Positions 1-8,481 of a stretch of DNA of 64,000 nt are shown one piece after another. The position numbers were made by a program, and so were the translations under genes. The stretch spans positions 1 to 64,000 of the forward strand of contig NZ_JAKNCT010000003.1 in assembly GCF_022134585.1 (NCBI RefSeq), written 5' to 3'. This stretch comes from Mesosutterella porci. GTDB lineage: Bacteria; Pseudomonadota; Gammaproteobacteria; Burkholderiales; Burkholderiaceae_F. The first letter of the stretch is position 1, and every line of letters begins with the position of its first letter. The notes under the pieces are model-generated. The model saw nothing but the letters and a program-made list of their open reading frames with translations, was not told the origin of the DNA and did no database searches.

Positions 1-433
1 ATCAATTCTATATAGTTATAATTATACTGTGTTTTCTCCGAAAAATAAACCCTCTTTCGAGGGATTAATTGACTGAAATCAAAAATATTTTTGCTCTTAA
101 CTAGTTATAAATTTTGCGGAATTTACGCTCCTAGGGTGGGGATACGAGGTTGTATGAATAAAAAAAGTGCACTCAAACACGCCTTTCCCAAAACTACATG
201 GACCTGCCCCTTCAAAAAAACTGTAATTATTACCAATGTGAAATCCGCGAAATATATACTGTGCAGGTCAAATGGAGTGCCTTGGCACAACCATGCAGTC
301 AAATATTTGTAGGTGCTTCTGCGTGATTTCGGAGAGCAGAGGCGTGATGCCCTCCCCGGACAACATCTGAATGTTCATCAGTTCGCTTAGCAACTACTTA
401 CTTAAGCGAATACTGTTCGTAGAGCCTTGGATA
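1..433. other. AT-rich stretch with no supported gene
   Basis: I see no convincing gene here. A 73-codon open frame at 91-312 has no ribosome-binding site and no recognisable family. A small hairpin (CCCTC 50-54 with GAGGG 59-63) could be a remnant terminator. The stretch ends where the left end of the first IS110 copy begins. Confidence 0.5.
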
Positions 434-950
434 TTAATGAGATGGTCAGCCCCTGTACAGCGAGGCCTTACTCGCGGTGACCATCCAGCATGAAAACTGT
501 AGTGGAAAACAAAAAGAGCGCCCCTGCTTCTCAGAACACAACCCCGCCCGGGGTTATAACTGAGGTATCCGTTACCAAGGAACGCTCCGCCATGAATTTT
601 ACCCTCACAAACAATCCCGCTGCTGTCATCGGCATCGGCCTTGCCAAAACTCACTGTGATATCGTTGGTTTTACAAGAACAGGAAAATAGACCTGAGGCT
701 GCTCCGTATTTCGAAGGAAAACCTGCTGGAAAGGCTTGCGAACATGCCCCGGGGCTCCGTTTTGATGCATGCCTTCGGTGGGGACCACAGCTTCCGCAAA
801 TTGAAAGCGCTGTGGCACGACGGACGCCTTCCGATCCCCAAGGATGTGAAGCGCATACGGTGCGCAGACATCAGAAGAACAACATGCTTGACGCCGCCTG
901 CATCGCCTGGGCCTGGTAAAATCCGGGCCTCAGCTTTGTGGTCCCGAAAA
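434..950 (+). pseudogene. Decayed IS110-family transposase (copy 1, 5' part only)
   Basis: This is a degenerate copy of the transposase at 1782-2861. It begins with the same left-end sequence (TTAATGAGATGGTCAGCCCC) and the same 5' leader. The first frame (490-690) matches the intact protein until it stops after VGFTRTGK. Homology then continues in other frames (about 744-870, then to 919), where a TAA ends it after IAWAW. The first catalytic aspartate is replaced: VIGIDLAKTH in the intact copy is VIGIGLAKTH here. Homology stops near 950 at GGTCCCGAAAA, where IS3-type sequence takes over. The RuvC-like domain is frameshifted and the C-terminal half is absent, so it cannot encode an active enzyme. 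Confidence 0.85.
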
Positions 951-1624
951 ACGTCCGCACCCCCCTTTTAGCTGCGTTTGGCCTTTCGAAAAGCAGCTAT
1001 TTCTACCAGAAGGCCGCAGTTGACAAGCCGGACAAGTACAAAGAGGCCAGAGGTCTGATCTTTCAGCTGTTCACAGAGAATTACCGCAGCTATGGCTACA
1101 GGCGGCTGTGGTGGCTTCTGAAGCGGGCTGGCATCCGTCTTTCTGAGAAAGTAGTTCGTCGGATCATGCGGCAGGATCGACTTTACGTGTATACGCCGAG
1201 GAAAAGGAAATATTCGTCCTATCGCGGAGAACTGACGCCTGAAGTCCCAAACATCGTGCAGAGGAAATTCCACGCTTCCACCCCAAACGCACTGTGGCTG
1301 ACGGATATCACTGAGTTCGCAATTCCCGCAGGGAAGGTCTATTTATCTCCAATTATCAACTGCTTTGACGGGATGCCAGTGGCCTGGACCATAGGAACCA
1401 GCCCAAGCTCGGATCTGGCCAACCTGATGCTTAAGAAAGCAATCTCAATTCTGAAGGCAGGAGAACACCCGGTGATTCATTAGGATCGTGGGTGCCATTA
1501 TCGCTGGCCTGAGTGGATCTCTCTGACCCAGCACGCGGGCCTTGTCCGATCCATGTCCCGAAAGGGGTGCAGCCCGGACAATTCCGCCTGCGAAGGCTTT
1601 TTCGGGAGGCTGAAAAACGAGATG
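942..1624 (+). pseudogene. IS3-family transposase OrfB, 5' part, with an in-frame stop
   Basis: The frame encodes an IS3-family (IS150-like) OrfB: an HTH_21-type region (GLSKSSYFY, then YRSYGYRRLWWLLKRAGI) followed by a DDE integrase core. The catalytic residues are visible: D in WLTDITEF, D in INCFDGMPVAW and E in DNSACEGFFGRLKNE. A TAG at 1481-1483 interrupts the core just before DRGCHYRWPEW, where family members usually read H-S-D-R-G; it is probably a Ser codon changed to a stop. No OrfA is present upstream, because the frame starts at the junction with the truncated IS110 copy. The reading frame runs to ATG at 1622-1624, is broken by the IS110 element, and resumes at 3335. Confidence 0.85.
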
Positions 1625-1633
1625 TTAATGAGA

Positions 1634-1643
1634 TGGTCAGCCC
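1634..1643 (+). repeat. Left subterminal inverted repeat of the IS110-family element
   Basis: TGGTCAGCCC lies nine bases inside the left border. It is the perfect inverse of GGGCTGACCA at 3324-3333. The same sequence sits at 443-452 in the decayed copy. Confidence 0.75.
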
Positions 1644-1781
1644 CCTACGGCGGGGCCTTACTCGCGGTGACCATCCATCATGAAAACTGTAGCTGAAAAC
1701 AAAAAGAGCGCCCTTGCTTCTCAGAACACAACCCCGCCCGGGGTTATAACTGAGGTATCCAAAACCAAGGAGCGCTCCGCC

Positions 1782-2861
1782 ATGAATTCTACCCTCTCAA
1801 ACAATCCCGCTGTTGTCATCGGCATCGACCTTGCCAAAACTCACTGTGATGTTGTTGGTTTTGACAAAGATCGGAAGATAGCCCTGAAGCTGCCCCGCAT
1901 TTCGAAGGAAAAGCTGCTGGAAAGGCTTGCGAACATGCCCCGGGCCTCCGTTCTGATGGAGGCCTGCGGCGGAAGCCACTGCTTCGTCCGCAAGGTGAAA
2001 GCGCTGGGGCACGACGGACGCCTCCTGAACCCCGGGGATGTGAAGCGGATCAGATGCGGACATCAGAAGAACAACATGCTTGATGCCGCCTACATCGCCT
2101 GGGCCTGGTACATTCCGGGCATCAGCTTTGTGGTCCCGAAAACCCAGGCGCAGCAGGATCTCCAGTCCCTGCAGCGCATCTATCAGGGCTACATGAAGAC
2201 CCGCATAGAATTCGGAAACCGAATTCACGCCCTGCTGCTCGAATATGGTTTAAGCAGTCCTCAAACCAGCCGGTTCATAGCCGAACACCTGCCGGAGTTC
2301 ATAGAGACGCATACGAAAGATCTGACGCCTTTGGCCGAGGAAGCCCTCCTGATGCTGCGGGACTCCTGGCTCGAGGCCTCTGAATGGGAGAAAAAGGCCG
2401 GACAGAAGTATGACGAACTCGTGCGTGCAAACGAGGACTCGAAGCGTCTGATGACAATTCCGGGCATTGGCCCCAAATGCGCCGGCGCTCTCCTCACGCA
2501 CTGCGGGGAAGCCTCCCGCTTCCGCGACAGCCGGCAGTTTGCGGCGTCTCTCGGCCTTGTGCCCCGCCAGAACTCGACCGGAGACAGGGACACCCTGGGC
2601 CACATTACGAAGAGAGGGCCGAAACACCCCAGATCCATGTTAGTTCAGGGGGCCGCGGCTTTGATGATCATGGCTGACAGGCTCGAGGGAACTCTTGGCG
2701 AATGGGTCCGGAAGATCAAGGCGTCCGGAAAGAAATACGGCGTCAAGGTCTGCGCCATCGCGGCAAAGCTCGCCCGCATCGCCTGGAGAATACTCTGTGA
2801 GAAAGGCATGGAATACAGGCCTCAGCCTATCAAAGCCGGCAGATCGAGGGCTGCGGCTTAA
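1782..2861 (+). CDS. IS110-family transposase (IS1111 subgroup)
   Basis: A DEDD recombinase that would move the element, acting in the cytoplasm with an element-encoded guide RNA in characterised relatives. The N-terminal RuvC-like domain shows the first acidic residue in VIGIDLAKTH, the second in VLMEACGG and the last in the NNMLDAAYIAWAW segment. The C-terminal Tnp_20 domain shows MTIPGIGPKCAGALL, then the serine region RQNSTGDRDTLGHITKRG. I chose ATG 1782 because AAGGAG lies about nine bases upstream. An in-frame ATG at 1680 would add 34 residues and lacks such a site. The 359-residue product is normal for the family and all motifs are present, so it may be active. Confidence 0.9.
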   Translation: MNSTLSNNPAVVIGIDLAKTHCDVVGFDKDRKIALKLPRISKEKLLERLANMPRASVLMEACGGSHCFVRKVKALGHDGRLLNPGDVKRIRCGHQKNNMLDAAYIAWAWYIPGISFVVPKTQAQQDLQSLQRIYQGYMKTRIEFGNRIHALLLEYGLSSPQTSRFIAEHLPEFIETHTKDLTPLAEEALLMLRDSWLEASEWEKKAGQKYDELVRANEDSKRLMTIPGIGPKCAGALLTHCGEASRFRDSRQFAASLGLVPRQNSTGDRDTLGHITKRGPKHPRSMLVQGAAALMIMADRLEGTLGEWVRKIKASGKKYGVKVCAIAAKLARIAWRILCEKGMEYRPQPIKAGRSRAAA

Positions 2862-2879
2862 GTCGGAGAGCAGCTAAGA

Positions 2880-3300
2880 ATATTTTCTCAGGACCACGAA
2901 GGCCAATGTTGTAGTGACGATCCGGCTCAAGGCGGCGGGAAAACGCAGGAAAATGCAATAGTTCAAGTCTATGAAACTGCGTTTTTTATAGTGCGCTCCC
3001 GCCGCACCCGAATATCACTAGGCGGCGAGGAAGAGAAAACCTTCCTCATGACGACCGCGGACGTATTGCTGTGAAGCCTCCTCATCACACGAAGAGCTGG
3101 CGCTACAAGTGCATCGGCAGGAATGGTTATGGGAATCAGGTTGTGGCGGCAGATGAAATTCGACGCTCGCCGCCGCGATAATGGGTGCGCGCAAGTGTTG
3201 ATCATGCGCGCACTGGTGCGGCGGCTCGATGCTGATTCTTCGATTTGAGCTTTTTAATTGAGATTTTTAAAGTTGGGGCATGCTTGCGCATGCCCCGTTA
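2880..3300 (+). ncRNA. Candidate bridge RNA / seekRNA region of the IS110-family element
   Basis: The right non-coding end contains three perfect or near-perfect stem-loops. Stem one pairs 2932-2940 with 2997-3005, extended by AAAACGCA (2940-2947) with TGCGTTTT (2978-2985). Stem two pairs GCCGCCGC (3169-3176) with GCGGCGGC (3218-3225) and encloses GTGCGCGCA (3185-3193) paired with TGCGCGCAC (3205-3213). Stem three is GGGGCATGC (3275-3283) with GCATGCCCC (3288-3296). IS1111-group elements are known to encode their guide RNA at the right end, downstream of the transposase. The boundaries and guide loops are not resolved here, and the strand is assumed from the family. Confidence 0.45.
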
Positions 3301-3323
3301 GGGAAACTACGCCTCAACAGTTT

Positions 3324-3333
3324 GGGCTGACCA
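3324..3333 (-). repeat. Right subterminal inverted repeat of the IS110-family element
   Basis: GGGCTGACCA is the exact inverse of the left repeat at 1634-1643. It ends one base before the border deduced from the interrupted IS3 gene. Confidence 0.75.
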
Positions 3334-3334
3334 C

Positions 3335-3487
3335 GTATACAACAGGAGCTGGGAAGGCGTCACGCTGGAAAACTTTATCAATCACCTCGAGGCGTACATG
3401 CGCTGGTACTGCCGAAAACGAATCAAGGTTTCACTAGGTGGACTCAGTCCCCTGGAGTTCCGTCAAAGGCGGGTTTTAGTACATTAA
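3335..3487 (+). pseudogene. IS3-family transposase OrfB, 3' part
   Basis: The frame reads VYNRSWEGVTLENFINHLE and continues through MRWYCRKRIKVSLGG, LSPLEFRQRR and a TAA stop at 3485-3487. This is the typical IS3/IS150 OrfB C-terminus. It is the continuation of the gene interrupted at 1624. Its frame connects perfectly if the IS110-family element is removed. Confidence 0.85.
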
Positions 3488-3490
3488 TTT

Positions 3491-3645
3491 GGTCCAGAAA
3501 AACGTCCGCATCTCCTCCCCTGGGGGGCAAATCGACATACGCTTGACAATCCAGAAAAACGTCCGTATCCCCTTTCTGTGTGAAAGCAATGGTCAGGCAT
3601 ATTATGATACTCGATTACATCTAGGTTTTTGTCCGCGTCTCCTTC
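3491..3645 (+). repeat. Imperfect direct repeats resembling an IS3 end
   Basis: A motif close to CCAGAAAAACGTCCGCATCTCC occurs at about 3494-3515 and, with changes, at 3551-3572. A weaker relative (GGTTTTTGTCCGCGTCTCC) lies near 3624-3642. A further copy, CCCGAAAAACGTCCGCACC, sits at 943-961 at the junction between the decayed IS110 copy and the IS3 orfB. They look like remnants or duplications of the IS3 terminal sequence. The rest of 3646-3870 is AT-rich and holds no gene I can support. Confidence 0.5.
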
Positions 3646-3880
3646 GATTCATTCGTCGCATTATTGTAAAATCAACCATACAAACAACCTATATGCTATT
3701 TACATAATACTGTAGTATAACTATTTTTAATCAGTAATTCAGCTGTTGTTCAGCAAAACAGAGTTAGCCTTCGGCATGAATTGCTCTATTAATTACTTTT
3801 TTAATATAGTTGCAGATTATCATCAAATTCTCGCCGTGTATAATACATTGTTACTTTTCTAAAAGACAAGGAAATTCAAA

Positions 3881-4873
3881 TTGAAAAAATTATTTTTTAC
3901 TTGGTCAGGCATGGGAGATAATCTTGTCTTATTAGCCGCAGCCTACAATTATTTTAAACTAACTGGTGAAAAAGCTATCATTGGTACAAATTTTAAGAAC
4001 TTAACTAAACTATGCCCTTATGTTGAAGCTATCGATTGGTTTACTTTCAATAAATTGAACAGCAATGAAGGATCGAAGCTTATAGAACAGGCTATGGTTG
4101 AAGATTTAGAGCCAACGTTTATTACTGCTAGCAGTTATAAATATCTTGCTCCATCTTTTAAAAATAATGTTACTTGTTGGCCAAGAAAACATATGATTAC
4201 CACATATTGTGAAAGAATGGGGCTGTCTGGAGAAATAGAAATAAAGATACCATTAGACTTCGGTTTCCCAATAAAAAATAAAGAAGATCAATATATATGT
4301 ATTATGACGGGCGGGCTCCAGAACTATAAAGCTATTCCTTGTGAAATTATGCAACCTATCATAGACTATTTTTCAGATAAAGTTTCTTTCGTTCAGCTCG
4401 GCGGGAAAAAAGATAGATTATTAAAATCTGTAAAGGATTGCCGCGGTTTAGATATTTTAGACTCTTTAAGATTATTAAAGAATTCATTATTTTTTATTGG
4501 TGGTGTAGGGGGCTTGATTCATTTAGCAAAGGCAGCAAATTGTAATTCTCTAGTTCTCCAGTCAACCGGAGAACCTATCAGTTGTACATTTTATAAAAAT
4601 AATATACTAGTCAAAGCTATAGACTATTGTGATTTATGCGCAAAAAATTTAAGAGATCCTCAACATCAACCGTGTTTTTATAATTACAAATGCGTGCGAA
4701 ACATTAAAAGTTCTGACATTATTAAGGCTATAAAAAATAATTTTGATAAATTATCAACACGCTCTAATATTATTCAAACAGAAATAGCCGAATCCAATCC
4801 TGCCAATAAACTTGAAGACTTTTTACATTCAAAAGCTACACTATGGTGTGATCAAGCTTTTTACAGAGACTGA
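3881..4873 (+). CDS. Glycosyltransferase family 9-like protein (heptosyltransferase fold)
   Basis: Probably adds a sugar to lipopolysaccharide or another surface glycan at the cytoplasmic face of the inner membrane. The 330-residue protein has the GT9 layout: an N-terminal SGMGDNLVLL loop (9-18) and a C-terminal donor-binding motif GGVGGLIHLAKA (207-218). A cysteine cluster (C250, C253, C265, C271) near the C-terminus could bind a metal, which is unusual. The start is TTG with AAGGA about eight bases upstream. The gene is strongly AT-rich compared with the core genome. It is followed 15 bases later by a GT8 gene, so the two probably form one transcript. The acceptor and donor sugars cannot be told from the sequence. 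Confidence 0.75.
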   Translation: MKKLFFTWSGMGDNLVLLAAAYNYFKLTGEKAIIGTNFKNLTKLCPYVEAIDWFTFNKLNSNEGSKLIEQAMVEDLEPTFITASSYKYLAPSFKNNVTCWPRKHMITTYCERMGLSGEIEIKIPLDFGFPIKNKEDQYICIMTGGLQNYKAIPCEIMQPIIDYFSDKVSFVQLGGKKDRLLKSVKDCRGLDILDSLRLLKNSLFFIGGVGGLIHLAKAANCNSLVLQSTGEPISCTFYKNNILVKAIDYCDLCAKNLRDPQHQPCFYNYKCVRNIKSSDIIKAIKNNFDKLSTRSNIIQTEIAESNPANKLEDFLHSKATLWCDQAFYRD

Positions 4874-4888
4874 TTAAAAGGTGAGAAA

Positions 4889-6064
4889 ATGAAAAAAAAA
4901 TTAGCTTATTTTTTAATTTGCTCTGATAATATTATTTTTGCAGCAGGGAATGTGGCATTAGGATTAAATAAGTATATGCCACATAAAGAGTTTGACATAG
5001 TCATATATCATACAAAACTTCAAACTCAAAATATAAAAGCATTAGAAAAAATTCCACGCGTAATTTTGAAGGAATTTAGTTTCGACCCTTCTTTCCAAAA
5101 ATTTATGCTGTCTGATAAAGGATTACCAAAAAACGGTAGATGGACTAATCCTAATTCTTTACTAACAGCGGCCCATTTTGAAATTTTTAATCTTCTAGAT
5201 GAATATAAAACAGTCATTTGGCTTGATTGTGATATATGTGTACAAGGCGACATATCTGAATTAGAGAAATACGGACCGATCGGACAAGCAAAAGACTTAA
5301 ATTGGAATACAGTATGGACAGTTGGTGATCAGTTCATTAAACCCGTTCCTGGTTATGACATGGAACGGGACAGCCACATAAATGCCGTAATGGTCGTCAA
5401 CGATGATCTCCCAAACTATAAAGATTTAGCTGCTTACTGCTATTCTCTATCTATGAAATGGGCTAATCATCTGAAAAATTTAGACCAAGCTGTTATTCAA
5501 CTGCTTTACCAAGATAAAAACATCAAACCTAACGAATTTTCTTGGAATGAATTCGTCTGCCACGCTCATCATGGCTATGCACCTTTAGCTAAAATGGTAC
5601 ATTTTGGTACTAATCAAAAGCCATGGAATAATCAATTACTGCTTCAATCATATCCGGAATGGTTCAGAAATCATTTAGAATGGCTTGCTTTAGGAGGAAC
5701 TGATTTTGACAGGTCTAATATTTCAACTGTAGGAATTTGGTTCGATATTGCAAATAATTATAAAAAAATAAATGAATACCCTTCTTTATCTAACACCTCA
5801 TTAAACAAAAATATTGTTGATACTTTCCGCATCAGTATTTTTAAAATAATACCTATTTTTACGAAAAAAATAGAACAAACTCGTATTAAAACAAAAATTT
5901 TAGGTATACCTTTTCTCTACATAAAATATCTGACTCCAAATAAAGTATTTTTTACTATTTCTTTATTCAAGATTATTGAATGGAGAAAAGCTCCAGAAGA
6001 ACGTTCTTTACGAATTTTTAACATTCCCTTGTTAAGAATTAAATCGTATGCAAAAGCTATCTGA
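4889..6064 (+). CDS. Glycosyltransferase family 8 protein
   Basis: A retaining glycosyltransferase, probably using UDP-glucose or UDP-galactose for lipopolysaccharide outer core or a related glycan. The metal-binding DxD motif is D113-C-D115 in VIWLDCDICVQGD. The C-terminal HFG (238-240) and KPW (244-246) motifs are typical of the LgtC/WaaO group. After about residue 290 the protein has a basic tail with repeated short hydrophobic stretches, likely for membrane association. It shares the AT-rich composition of its neighbours. galE, which interconverts UDP-glucose and UDP-galactose, is convergent next door, which fits the donor prediction. Confidence 0.85.
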   Translation: MKKKLAYFLICSDNIIFAAGNVALGLNKYMPHKEFDIVIYHTKLQTQNIKALEKIPRVILKEFSFDPSFQKFMLSDKGLPKNGRWTNPNSLLTAAHFEIFNLLDEYKTVIWLDCDICVQGDISELEKYGPIGQAKDLNWNTVWTVGDQFIKPVPGYDMERDSHINAVMVVNDDLPNYKDLAAYCYSLSMKWANHLKNLDQAVIQLLYQDKNIKPNEFSWNEFVCHAHHGYAPLAKMVHFGTNQKPWNNQLLLQSYPEWFRNHLEWLALGGTDFDRSNISTVGIWFDIANNYKKINEYPSLSNTSLNKNIVDTFRISIFKIIPIFTKKIEQTRIKTKILGIPFLYIKYLTPNKVFFTISLFKIIEWRKAPEERSLRIFNIPLLRIKSYAKAI

Positions 6065-6073
6065 TTTTTAAAT

Positions 6074-6111
6074 AAAAAAAGTTTCAACGCTATATGCGTT
6101 GAAACTTTTTT
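6074..6111. terminator. Bidirectional rho-independent terminator
   Basis: GTTTCAACGC (6081-6090) and GCGTTGAAAC (6096-6105) form a 10-bp stem with a TATAT loop. Seven A precede it and six T follow it. It lies between the convergent GT8 and galE genes and can serve both. Confidence 0.9.
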
Positions 6112-6119
6112 AAGAAGAT

Positions 6120-7121
6120 TTATTTTTTTTGATATTGAAGCTCAAAATTCCAAGAATCTCTACACATATCATTTAAATCCCTTTTCGCAACCCAATGTAA
6201 CAAAGTATGGGCCAAGGATGGATCACACCAATTTGCTGCTATATCTCCAGGCCGTCTTGGCAAAAACTTATATGGTATTTTTTTCCCACTTGCTCTTTCA
6301 AAGGCATGAATAATATCTAGAACACTATATCCTTTACCACAGCCTAAATTAATGGCTTTCCATCCTAAATTTTTAACTATGTAAGGAATAGATAAAGCAT
6401 GGCCTTCTGCTAAATCCATAACATGAATATAATCTCGGACCCCAGTTCCATCTAAAGTTGGATAATCTGAACCAAAAACTCGAACATAAGGCAATATTCC
6501 ATGCGCAACTTTAGCTACATACGGCAAAAGATTATTAGGAATACCATTTGGATTTTCACCTATTAATCCAGATTCGTGAGCACCGATAGGGTTAAAATAT
6601 CTTAAACATACCGCACTAAATAAATGATCTGCCGCGCAAATATCTTTTAAGATCTCTTCGATCTGAAGTTTTGTTCTCCCATACGGATTTGAAACACCTC
6701 CAGTAGGTGAATTTTCTGTTAAAGGCAATTTATCTGGAATACCATAAACAGTAGAGGAAGAAGAAAAGATTATTCTTTTTATCTTTTTTTCATTCATTGC
6801 TCTTAATAATACTAAAGTTCCATTGACATTGTTCTCATAATACTTAAGTGGTTCTTTGACTGACTCAGCTACGGCTTTTAAACCCGCAAAATGAATAACA
6901 ACATCAACATTAGCTAAAGCCTGCAGTAGCTTTTCTTTATCTCTAATATCCCCTTCAATCGTTTCTGGTCTTTTCCCTGCAATTTTGCTTATTTGATCAA
7001 TTACTGATGGTTGAGAATTTGAAAAATTGTCATAAATAACAACTTCATAGCCAGCTTTTAGCAACACAACTGCGGTATGAGAACCGATAAATCCTGCACC
7101 GCCTGTTAAAAATATCTTCAT
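6120..7121 (-). CDS. galE: UDP-glucose 4-epimerase
   Basis: Interconverts UDP-glucose and UDP-galactose in the cytoplasm, supplying galactose for surface glycans. This is a 333-residue extended short-chain dehydrogenase. It has the NAD-binding GGAGFIG at 7-13, the serine cluster before TVYG (120-127) and the catalytic Y147-x3-K151 pair (YGRTK). The C-terminal sugar-binding part includes RYFNPIGAHESG and VFGSDYPTLDGTGVRDYIHV, which are diagnostic of GalE. The length is normal. It is AT-rich like the neighbouring glycan genes and divergent from the acyltransferase at 7278. Confidence 0.95.
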   Translation of the reverse strand: MKIFLTGGAGFIGSHTAVVLLKAGYEVVIYDNFSNSQPSVIDQISKIAGKRPETIEGDIRDKEKLLQALANVDVVIHFAGLKAVAESVKEPLKYYENNVNGTLVLLRAMNEKKIKRIIFSSSSTVYGIPDKLPLTENSPTGGVSNPYGRTKLQIEEILKDICAADHLFSAVCLRYFNPIGAHESGLIGENPNGIPNNLLPYVAKVAHGILPYVRVFGSDYPTLDGTGVRDYIHVMDLAEGHALSIPYIVKNLGWKAINLGCGKGYSVLDIIHAFERASGKKIPYKFLPRRPGDIAANWCDPSLAHTLLHWVAKRDLNDMCRDSWNFELQYQKK

Positions 7122-7277
7122 AACAAGAACCTATCGTTTTATAATATTCAAATATTATATATCATTTTATGTGTTACCATTAAGCGCTAAACACTTATTC
7201 GTGAACCATATCAGTTCATATTTTTTATTATGATATGAATTTGATATTTATATAAATTATTTTTAAATATCATAACA

Positions 7278-8324
7278 ATGGCTTCGGTAAAAGACAAGAT
7301 CACATCGATTCAATATATGCGAATATTTGCTATGCTAGGAATAATCGCTTTTCATTTTACAGATCATAGTCCTGTTGATTTTAATTCATTACATTCTATT
7401 AGTTTAAATTGGTGGTTTTTTGCGATTGCTCGTATGGGAGGCGGAATTGGAAATTGTGTTTTTGTTTTAATTTCAGGATTTTTGCTTTGTAAAAAAAATA
7501 AATTAAATTTAAGTCACCTTTTTTCTCTTTATTCAATTGTTTTATTTTATTCTATTTTTTCTTATTACATTTCCGCACACTTGAAATTTGTTCCTCATGG
7601 ACTTTTTTCACAATTTTTCCCAATAATAACAGCTAAATATTGGTTCATGAGTACATATTTTTTGTTAATTATTTTCGTTCCATTCATTAACAGTATTTTG
7701 TTAAATTTTAAAGATAAAATATTAAAATTAATACTCTTAATTTTTTGTATTTCTTCTATTATTCCAACCTTTACTCTTCAAAACTACTTTAATATAAATA
7801 GCAAAATTGATATCTTCATTCTTCTTTATTTAGTTGGTGGATTTATAAGAATATATATTTATGAACAAAAAATAGAATATCTTATAAAATATAGAAAAGT
7901 TTTAATATTTTTAGCTTGCCTTATTTTTTCATTAATTTTATTTTCTGAGTTCCTTTTTGCTAAATATACAAAAAGCATTTCTCCAGATTTTTTTATATGG
8001 ACAGTTGAGAAATCACCTATCATCATTCTAACTGTATTGTTATTTTCGATCTGTATTACACTAAAGCCAAAACTTCCATCTTTTATTGACTTACTATCAC
8101 AGAAATCTTTTCCCGTTTATCTTATCCACTGCGGCATGCTTTATCCAATATTTTTTAGGCATTTGTTTAACCCTGAAAATTTTTTTGATAAAAATTATTT
8201 TATTATATGGTATGTATTTGCAACAGTGTCTATCTATTTTATTTGTTTTGTTATAGATATCATAAGAAACTTCATATTTAATAAATTATATTTGTTGAAG
8301 GGAATTTTTCTGATTAGTAAATAA
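7278..8324 (+). CDS. Acyltransferase family 3 membrane protein
   Basis: Likely transfers an acetyl or other acyl group to a sugar of the surface glycan. The 348-residue protein is very hydrophobic, with about ten predicted membrane segments. The N-terminus, SIQYMRIFAMLGIIAFHF, matches the start of acyltransferase-3 (WecH/OafA-like) proteins, with the catalytic histidine in AFHF. There is no clear ribosome-binding site before ATG 7278. It has the lowest GC of the window by eye and sits alone between galE (divergent) and pgi. The substrate is unknown. Confidence 0.8.
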   Translation: MASVKDKITSIQYMRIFAMLGIIAFHFTDHSPVDFNSLHSISLNWWFFAIARMGGGIGNCVFVLISGFLLCKKNKLNLSHLFSLYSIVLFYSIFSYYISAHLKFVPHGLFSQFFPIITAKYWFMSTYFLLIIFVPFINSILLNFKDKILKLILLIFCISSIIPTFTLQNYFNINSKIDIFILLYLVGGFIRIYIYEQKIEYLIKYRKVLIFLACLIFSLILFSEFLFAKYTKSISPDFFIWTVEKSPIIILTVLLFSICITLKPKLPSFIDLLSQKSFPVYLIHCGMLYPIFFRHLFNPENFFDKNYFIIWYVFATVSIYFICFVIDIIRNFIFNKLYLLKGIFLISK

Positions 8325-8481
8325 AATAAACTACTTTCTTTTATAGTTTACTAAAATTTTTCTTGCATATCTTGCACCAAAGAAATTACAATGAATAAAT
8401 TTGCAAGAATTAAAAATTTTAGTTATTGTAAAATATCTAATATTGAAATTAGAATACGAATAAAAAGGAAAAATTAACAGA

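Larger units (their letters stand above)
1625..3334 (+). mobile_element. IS1111-type IS110-family insertion element
   Basis: About 1710 bp. It contains one transposase gene, a short left non-coding end (about 157 bp to the chosen start) and a long right non-coding end (about 470 bp). Subterminal inverted repeats TGGTCAGCCC (1634-1643) and GGGCTGACCA (3324-3333) are inset from the tips, as in the IS1111 subgroup. Removing 1625-3334 joins ATG (1624) directly to GTA (3335) and restores the IS3 OrfB reading KNEM-VYNRSWEGV, with no evident target duplication. This fixes the borders to within a few bases. The left 20 bases also occur at the start of the decayed copy at 434. Confidence 0.8.

Noticed and set aside
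91-312. A 73-residue frame near the left edge
   Set aside because: No ribosome-binding site, no recognisable family and a composition like its non-coding surroundings.
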